From assembly GCF_030867095.1 (NCBI RefSeq), contig NC_081835.1, positions 16,314,501 to 16,378,500 of the forward strand: 64,000 nt of DNA, in the 5' to 3' direction. The DNA is from Alligator mississippiensis (lineage: Eukaryota; Chordata; Crocodylia; Alligatoridae). This document shows positions 56,895-64,000 of the stretch, piece by piece. The number at the start of each line of letters is the position of its first letter. The stretch's first letter is position 1. Under the pieces are notes generated by a model, which worked only from the letters and a program-made list of their open reading frames with translations, made no database searches and was not told the origin of the DNA. The position numbers and the translations under genes were made by a program.

Positions 56895-59800
56895 GACTAG
56901 CCTGATCCACTCTTTTATTCCTTAAAGAAAATGAGAGAGAAAATACAGCTCTCTAACAGAAGAACATGTAAACTAATGCAAGGTTTAAAATACACATTAT
57001 GTCTAACATCTTGGTAAAGCTCTACTTAGAAAACTGTTAAAGCTCCCAAATTATCATCTGAATAAATATTTTACTGCATTTTAATTTGCTGTGTTATGTT
57101 GTACAGTGCCCTGAGCACCTTCACTTCATAAATAAAATTATTATTATGTTGAGAAACGTTGCAATATGAAAATTAATACTTAGATGCTCAGGGACTTATA
57201 AAAATTTCAACCGTTTTTCTAATCTAGTGATAGATGTTCATAAATGCACAGATATTTCAGCTATTAGGCATTATAGGTCAACAGTCTACGGAAGGAAATT
57301 TTATAGAAAATAGCTTCTCTTATTAAAAGAGTATGGCAATCGGAGGTAACTGCCTCAAACACTCTAGTAACACTACCGTAGTAGTAAAGCACAAATATTT
57401 TAACATTCAAATATGACAGCGTCCTCCCATGGTAACTCCCTGATCACTGTGTTAGTTAGCATTAGAAAACTGCAGCATTTTTGTAAGAGCATTTTAAAAT
57501 CTACAGAAATATCAGAACTGACTGGGGCAATTATTCTTGACAAGCATGGCGTCAAGCCCACTGACTTGTCTTGGGGCTGTAGCCTGCTTAGCTTCTTGCA
57601 GAGCTGATATGTTGAACATAGACACAGAGGTGTCTGTCTGTGAGCCTTTGTGTGGAAGGAATCCCCCTCTGAGTTCTGCATCACCTTTCTCCCAGCATAG
57701 GACACATGGTGAGAGGACAGAAAGAGTGTGTGGCAAGAGCATCTGTGTATGAAGCTGTACAAATCTGCTGAATAGCCTCTCTATGCTGTGATCTATCCTG
57801 TGCTCAGCTTCCCAAAGAGAAGCTGTATGTACATACACCACACATTTGAGACACTGGAAAAATTGCACATAGAGAAAGGTTTGTGATAAGGATACCTACA
57901 GGCTCTTAACTTGTCTGTGTAACACAATACACTGGAATTAATTGACACGTGTACAATACTGCTTCTACTGCAGAGAATTAGGGTGGCTCGGATGGGTGTC
58001 TCGGAGCCTGCACTGTTAACAGCAATTCTCCTTTAGGTCACGTGGGTCAGGCGAATGCTTTTCCAGTATGAGGACCAGCATGTAGCTGTGGTGGAATCCC
58101 AGTTGGTCCCATTGTGCGATGTAGCAACAGCTGTGAAATCCTCAGTGGCCAACAATTTGTCATGGTATCAGGCTCTGGGCAGCTCGCTCTGTGTCTGGAG
58201 CCCAGCTTGCTCCAGACATTCCCAACTAAGTGCACAGGCATCTGGAGTAAGCCTGCCCCTCTAATAAGGGGGTTGATGCTGACACGTGAAATCTGGTTTG
58301 ACGGACAAGTTGCCAGCTGGATGCTACCTGACCTTTTCCCACCCACACTCTCTCGAAGAAGTCTTGTGGCAGCTGGGAGGCCTCCCCAGAAGCAGATAAA
58401 TAGGTCTGCAGTATTTCAACCTCATGCTGTTCCCCAAGAAAGAGTTAATTATAGTCTTTTCCCTCTTGCTCAAAGGTGGCTGGGTATTATCATCAGAGCT
58501 GTAATTATTCATGCTAATTGCTTATTTGGAAAGGGAGAGAGAATGAGAGAGAGAAGCCCCAGCCGCCTCCTCTGTGATCAGCAGATTAGACCAGGTGCAC
58601 TTCATTAAGGCTGGACTGAGTAGCTCTAGGGGGTGGAAGAAGTCTGATGATTTTGGAGTAGTTGTAACCCAGTGGCGGAAGGTTTCAGGTCTGGCTAATG
58701 CTGCTACCTCCTCTGGGACGGAAAAAAAAGAACATGCACTTTTTGCAAACCTTGCTCCGACGGAGGGCACTCCGAGGTAATTAAACTCTTGGTGGGAGTT
58801 GTTATTTGTTTGGTGGCTTAACTAGACCTCTGTTATGTGAGACCTGGGTGGGTTTTTGGAGGCTAGTCCAAGGTTTGAATTTAGATTGCCCTGCTGATGC
58901 CTGCTGGAGGTGTATGTGCCTAGTACAGTATTAGGTGACTGATGCTGTGTTAAGGAACTTCTATGCTCTTTTGACTGCCTGGGTAAAGACCTGCTGTTTG
59001 AGTTAATTGGTGGGAGGGGCACAGTGTATGTTGTCTCTGCTGGGCAGTGCTGCTGTCCATCTTGTGGGCTTTTAGGTGTGTGGTAACAAGCCCTTTTTTC
59101 CTGCAAAGATCTTTCTTATAAATAGAATCCAGGGTGGCGTGCAAACAGAGGCAGATTTTATTTATTAATGATAAGGGGGTATTTGCTTGTGAGGAACTGT
59201 TGAAGGCACCAGTGTAGTAAAAGCTTATGCATTGCCCAAGATGTAAATCAGTTGGAAAAAGCTTTTCCAGCACGTAGAAATTTGTCAGGGCAATTGTAAG
59301 CTGTCTTCCCAAACACGCCTAGAACTGCTCTTGAGACAACGATTGCGGCATAACTTCCTATTAGTGAGCATGAAGGCACGCGTTGACTCTTTCTAAAGTG
59401 ACTGTCCTCTTAATTGTCACTGGGGATTGAGCCAGAGCTAATGCATGAGCCTCTGTGGATTGAGCTGCAGGACTAAGTCCTCTGGTTGGCAGCTGTGGCA
59501 GATTGCTGCACTTGGTGGCTTGGGCACATAGTCGGCTGTGTTTGCATGCCGAGCGATCTGTGCTACTAAAATACTTGGCAGTCGGCACATTCCAATTGCT
59601 GTAAGAACATGAACCACTTTAACAACTGCTCCGTGTTTTCGGTGTGCTCCCTGTGCCTTTGGCAATACAGTTGTCACTTTTTTATGGAGAGGTAGAAGAA
59701 CAGCCTTGAGGATCAGACCTTATAGCTGTTAAGTCCTACACCTGCCGTGAATTGCAAGATGCCTTAATAGAATTTCCCACCAATAACAAAATCTTCCGTG

Positions 59801-60480
59801 TAGATCTTTCTTCCACCTCCTTCCAAAATACTACACACCGCAATTTTTAGGAGTAGAAAAAAATGAAAGAATGTTCTCCTTTCTTGAGAATTCAAATTAT
59901 TACCCTTGTTGCTTTAATGTCTGAGCTCTGGAGTGAGTGGCCATAATTAGTTTTAATGTACTGTATAATCTCTTCATCTGGACGCTTTGCTACTTACTTC
60001 AGTTATATGCACGCGTTGTCTTTCTAGGAGACACAGATTTACGTGCTGTGAGGCAGGGCCAGCAGAAGCTGCTTCTGAGACCCTAGTTTGCTCCTGCAAC
60101 CTGAGCAGGTGGCCATGAGAAAAGTAAAAGAATTACAAAGATGTGGAGCAGGGGGCTTGCAAGTACAGCAGAAACCTGGATCCTGTGTGGGGCAGCACAT
60201 TATTCTCTAGTTAGCCTTCCTCTCGGGCACCAGCCCTTTATCTTTGAACATCCTAGATGAAGCATAGCTTACCGTGAGTCCTACCAGGGCGCCTAACAAG
60301 CGGATGTATGTCCAATTGTGGAAGGTTCTCTGTTTTCCCAAGTGCTGTTGCGCTGGCCTGAATCTCGATAATGATATTTGTTCGCTGCGTGGCTCTAAAA
60401 TACAGTCTGTAGAGTCCAGTTCTTGGAGCAAGCTTCACTCTGAGCAAAACAATCTCGCTCAGGAAGGAGTTGTGTGCGCT
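56895..60480. other. Long gene-free stretch
   Basis: No repeat family or exon was recognised. Open frames at 57400-57868, 58055-58608 and 58822-59312 lack domains. A GA-rich tract lies near 58533-58555. Confidence 0.45.
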
Positions 60481-60788
60481 CTCTCAGCCAGTGCCGTACC
60501 TAGACTCCCAGAGGCCCCGGGCAACTTTTAGAACCGAGCCCCCCTTCGCCACTGCAGCATTTTTTTTCCCCGTTGCAACAGTCTTTATCACATCTGTGGC
60601 ACTGATGTCTTTGAATAGTTCATACTCAATTGATAACATTGCCAGTCCTGTATATGTGCAATCTATTTGCTGCTGAAACTGTTTTTTGCAATTGTATTTT
60701 TTTTTTTCCCATTTTTGGGTCCCCTTTCTGTCCAGACCCTGGGCAGCCACCCAGTTTGCCCATACCAGTGTCCGGGTCTGCTCTCAGC
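60481..60788. mobile_element. hAT-type element with perfect 8-bp TSD
   Basis: The element spans 60489-60780 (292 bp), starting CAGTGCCGTACCTAGACTCC and ending CATACCAGTGTCCGGGTCTG. Both flanks are CTCTCAGC (60481-60488 and 60781-60788), an exact 8-bp duplication. The interior has GCCCCGGGCAAC near the left and GGGCAGCC...GTTTGCCC near the right, as in the family with a GGCGTACCTAGGG start. No transposase. Confidence 0.9.
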
Positions 60789-61590
60789 TGGAAACTGAGA
60801 AAGGACAGCAACTTCATTCTGGCAACTGGGTCCTACAGTGGGCTGGCTGGGTACAGTGATGAGAGCAGTTCTGCCTAAGTAATCCTGTAGTTGTCTGGCG
60901 CAGAGTCTCAAAGGCATCTGGCTGCTGAATTCACATTTATTCCAGGGGTCCTTTTTTGTCCTCCCCAAACATTTGTAAGATCTAGCCGGCTTTCTGGGGA
61001 GCAGGTAACTGCTGCTCTTCTACAGAGTTTCCTAACCCGCGGGTTGTAACACACAGCTCCTGAATTCAGCTCTGCTAGTAAAGAACACTGCTCCGTTCCC
61101 TGATGACTTGTGTGCCCCTACAGCAAGGTCCCGTTGTGCTGGAAGAACACCTGACTGCTTGCTCAAACCATTACTGCTTGTCTGGGGCTGGGCTTTTGTG
61201 TGCAGCAATTACAATGACTTATGAGTTTATCTCCTGCCAGAGCCGGCCACATTCTCCCAGAGCCAAAGAAGTTGCATAGCTGCAGACTGAAGACGAAGCT
61301 CTTCACCCATTCACTTGGTTACATTTCTCATGCAATAGGGCCCTTGAAAGTGCTCTGCAGCTCTGCCCTTACAGAAGAGCACAGCTGCACAGTGCTTTAA
61401 AAGTACCCAATTGTGCAACCATCTGAACTTTCACATGAGGGTTCAGGTGAAGGTACTTTAAAGTTGAGGCAGCCCTGGAGGGCCCAGTACATCAGCCAAG
61501 ATGGCAGCTGTTGTGCATCTCATGCTGTGCCCAATGAGCACCTTCATTAATGTCTACCAGCGCACAATGGGAGCAGCCCAGCCCCACTCC
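60789..61590. other. No gene or repeat recognised
   Basis: Nothing supported. Confidence 0.5.
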
Positions 61591-61893
61591 CATTGCTGTC
61601 TTCAGATGGGGAGGGGGGTCTCCAGGTCCACCCATCTGACCCTCCAGCACAGGTGGAGCAAACCCCAGACCGAGTTCCCTTCCCTTCCCCCCTCCCCTCC
61701 ATCCTGAAGACAGCACAGGAGCTGGGGGGGGGGGGGGGGGGACGTGGGGCTAGGGGAGAGTGGCTGCAGATGCATAGCCGCTCCAAACTGGAGCTAGATC
61801 CTCCAACCCCCCTAGACTCAACAGTGAACATCTGCTGGGTCAGGGGGAACGCTGTAACTCATGGCAATTCCTGCAAAGTGCCATGAGTTACAG
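61591..61893. repeat. Inverted repeats, G run and perfect 15-bp hairpin
   Basis: GCTGTCTTCAGATGGGGAGG (about 61597-61616) is mirrored by CCCTCCATCCTGAAGACAGC (about 61694-61713). A G run follows at about 61722-61741. CTGTAACTCATGGCA (61852-61866) pairs exactly with TGCCATGAGTTACAG (61879-61893) around a 12-nt loop. The whole may be one palindromic element with unclear borders. Confidence 0.6.
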
Positions 61894-62457
61894 TGGGAAG
61901 CTGCACGTCTGTCAGCACCCTTAGTGTCATTCAGCATGTAAAATGTCTGCTAGAATCAGAATTTCTCCTGTTGGATGCAATAAAAGTAGGAACAAATTGT
62001 TTTGTTTCTCTGCAGCATTATGTATTGCCCGTTGTCTGAAGGAGAATATTGGTCCAGGTTTCCCACTGCAGAAGAAAATCCTGTTGTAAGCTAGACAGAC
62101 CTGACTGTACCAGCTCTTTAATTTAGATACGACCCATTAGAGATAAGCTATCAGTGCCCTTGTATAGCAAATGATGTGCAAAACCCAAACAAAAATGCTA
62201 TAAAGTGCCAGGATTCTGGTATGTGGGCATAAGAGAAGTGGGATGGAGAGAGGGGCAGTTCTGTTCTCAAGTGCTGTCTATACGCCTCATTCAGTTCCAT
62301 GCCCCAGAGAGCAGCTACTCTTGCAGTCTCCAAAAATCACCTAAGTTTCCAGGCATCTTGCTTTCGCTGAGGTTAAATGGTAAAGGGATTTGGGTAGGTG
62401 GGAGGAAGAATCTCTTACCTTATCTGTAAGGGAGTTGAAAAATAATTGCCAAGTGAG
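61894..62457. other. No gene or repeat recognised
   Basis: Nothing supported. Confidence 0.5.
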
Positions 62458-62462
62458 GTTTG
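62458..62462. repeat. Target-site duplication, left
   Basis: GTTTG, identical to 63042-63046, directly outside the TG end of the LTR. Confidence 0.85.
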
Positions 62463-63041
62463 TGTCTCGGACAGCCAGAGCCGACTCGAGGTGATTTAAT
62501 AATTATTCGTTCGTTGGGCGGGCTGGTGAATAGAGAGGCGGACAAAGCTTAATGGTTGCAAAACTTTACTTACGCCGCTTGTAGCTGCGACGCAGACGGT
62601 CCGGTCGTCTGAACAACTACGTTAGTTGTTCCAGCTGGCAGGGCTCAGGCTAGCTCATCCGTCCACAAATCAAGCCGGTGGGGAAAGGGTACGTCTGGGA
62701 TTGCGCTCAGCGACGGGGAGAAGAATCGATAGGTGATCAGTCTATCGATCAGCTCAGCCACGAGTCAGATCTTTTAGAAGCACTCTGCAGCGTGCTCAAA
62801 GTTCTCCGACTTGGGTGGAAGTCGTGCGAATTTTTAAACGGCTAGCAAGCCAATCACCAGCCGCCACGTAGGAATAATTTAGAACTGGCCAATAGCGGGA
62901 CACAAATTTGCATTCGAATGGCGGGAACTCTCTTGCACCGGGGGTTTTCTGTTGCAGCAGAAAACCTTTGCTTTGCAAGAGGCTCTCATGTGGCGGGAAA
63001 ATTCCATCGTGTTGAGGCACCAAAATCACTGGGTTGTGACA
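62463..63041 (-). mobile_element. Solo LTR of an LTR retroelement, CpG-rich
   Basis: The 579-bp block starts TGTCTCGGAC and ends GGTTGTGACA, so it has TG...CA ends inside a TGTC/GACA inverted pair, and it is flanked by exact 5-bp duplications GTTTG. The minus strand gives a sensible promoter order: ATTGG (CCAAT) boxes near 62886 and 62850, a TTTAAAA box near 62831-62838, and an ATTAAA signal at 62495-62500 about 32 bp before the LTR end. It holds about 40 CpG by eye, far above its flanks. There is no internal gag/pol region, so it is a solo LTR formed by recombination between the two LTRs. A 5-bp duplication fits Gypsy-type and some endogenous retrovirus groups; I cannot choose between them. 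Confidence 0.9.
62593..62631. other. Two adjacent stem-loops within the LTR
   Basis: CAGACG (62593-62598) pairs with CGTCTG (62606-62611), and GAACAACTA (62611-62619) pairs exactly with TAGTTGTTC (62623-62631) around a 3-nt loop. A third palindrome, ATCGATAG/CTATCGAT, lies at 62725-62732 and 62742-62749. Stem-loops in the transcribed part of an LTR often help transcript processing; that role here is inference. Confidence 0.6.
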
Positions 63042-63046
63042 GTTTG
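63042..63046. repeat. Target-site duplication, right
   Basis: GTTTG, identical to 62458-62462, directly outside the CA end of the LTR. Confidence 0.85.
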
Positions 63047-63634
63047 GATAGCGCCTCTATTCTAATCAGTTGAAGAGCGAAGAGCATGATACAGCACATA
63101 CTCTGTGTTGCTTGACAATTCCCAATGAGGTTGTACCTGTTAGTTTGTTCTAGGACTCCACTTTTTCTCCTCTGAGCATATATTAACCAACTACTTCACT
63201 TTCCTGCCATTGCACTGGCAAGCTATAGGGTGTCCTCAGTGTTTCAAGTGTTGTTCCTTGTAGTTGTGGGTAAAGGTTCAACGCGGCCATTTTGGGGGCT
63301 CCCTTGGTTAATGCTTGCCTGTGATTGTAGGGGACTAGATTTGATAGCTCAGGAGGCCACTTCCAGACCTCTTTATTTCTATGTTAGAAATGCCAAACTA
63401 ATTATAGAAACAGCTGATGCTGAAGAAATTAAGTTATCTACTCTTGGTTTTCTAAGTGACTTTGCTAGGGCTACTTGTGAGTTGGTACACGTTGAGTCCA
63501 GAACAGGGATGGGGAAGGGACCTCAACTCTCTAACTAAAATCCCATTTCCTGCTAAACAGCCCTGCTTGCTCTGTTTAGAGAACTATTGTTACTACTGTG
63601 CAATAGAAGTAAGATTAGCAGCTGTTGCTTCCTC
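63047..63634. other. No gene or repeat recognised
   Basis: Nothing supported. Confidence 0.5.
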
Positions 63635-64000
63635 ATGGATTCATAGGAAAGTTGGGCTGGAAAGGACCTCACAAGGTCATCTAGACCAACCCCCTGCTCA
63701 AGGTAGGATCATCCCTGACTAAATCATCCCAGCAAAGTGTCCAACCTGCTCTTGAAAATTTCCAAGGATGCAGATTGCACAGCTTCTCTGGGTACCCTGC
63801 TTGACCACCCTCATAGTCAGAAAGTTCCTCCTAATCTCCCAATTTTAATTTCCTCTGCTACAGTTTGAGTCCATTGCTCCTTGTCCTGTCCCCTATAGCC
63901 ACAGAGAAAAGCCCATCTCCATTGTCCCCCTAATCGCCCTTCAGGTATTTGAAGACTGTTACCTAATCCCCCCTCAGGTTTAAATGGGTGTAAATATGTT
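63635..64000 (-). mobile_element. CR1 LINE, minus strand, running off the window
   Basis: The plus strand begins GGATTCATAGGAAAGTTGGG, then GGAAAGGACCTCACAAGGTC and CCCCCTGCTCAAGGTAGGAT. This is the reverse complement of a CR1 3' end, so the element's 3' terminus is near 63635 and its body continues past 64000. The following text (TTCCAAGGATGCAGATTGCA, CAGAAAGTTCCTCCTAATCT, TTTGAGTCCATTGCTCCTTG, TTGTCCTGTCCCCTATAGCC) corresponds to the longer 3' region of some CR1 subfamilies rather than to intact ORF2, since the minus strand has stops throughout. It is a different subfamily from 240-1858. Confidence 0.9.

Overview
This window is non-coding, repeat-rich DNA from an amniote nucleus. I read it as a crocodilian such as an alligator or crocodile, with turtle as second choice. 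The basis is fragments of CR1 (chicken-repeat-1) LINEs, old MIR-type SINEs, many short non-autonomous DNA transposons of hAT type (8-bp target-site duplications, TSDs, seen directly), general CpG depletion and no bacterial-style gene packing. The species call is inference. No complete host protein-coding gene, tRNA, rRNA or CRISPR array could be recognised, so the window is probably intergenic or lies inside a very long intron.

Layout. 0.2-1.9 kb: a 5'-truncated CR1 LINE with a 496-codon open frame covering the reverse transcriptase and C-terminus. 2.3-3.4 kb: a GC-rich foldback element of about 1 kb, followed by a perfect 30-bp hairpin. 3.4-16 kb: mostly single-copy-like DNA with MIR relics, one hAT element with a nested repeat, and two AT-rich stretches that look like conserved non-coding elements. 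16-24 kb: several palindromic DNA-transposon relics, a CR1 scrap and a hAT element with TSD. 24-35 kb: mostly featureless; it holds a small CpG-rich patch at 30.23-30.45 kb that resembles a promoter plus first coding exon with a splice donor, and a short hAT relic at 32.0 kb. 35-57 kb: the transposon-dense part. It holds five related hAT-like foldback elements (38991, 41688, 46833, 55042, 56044), each with a recognisable 8-bp TSD, another hAT element with perfect TSD (44590), a G-rich minisatellite-like tract ending in a +/-/+ triplicated 36-bp hairpin (40146-40287), a probable LTR (about 51.2 kb) and an internally deleted CR1 (54.15 kb). 57-64 kb: quiet DNA, one hAT element with perfect TSD (60489), a CpG-rich solo LTR with perfect 5-bp TSD (62463-63041), and a CR1 on the minus strand running off the end.

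The elements do not form a pathway. They are a record of successive insertions. None of the DNA transposons carries a transposase frame, so all would have depended on enzymes made elsewhere. I did not find a new multi-gene system. The items most worth a second look are the +/-/+ hairpin triplication, the foldback hAT family cluster, the candidate first exon, the CpG-rich solo LTR and the perfect MITE-like hairpin.
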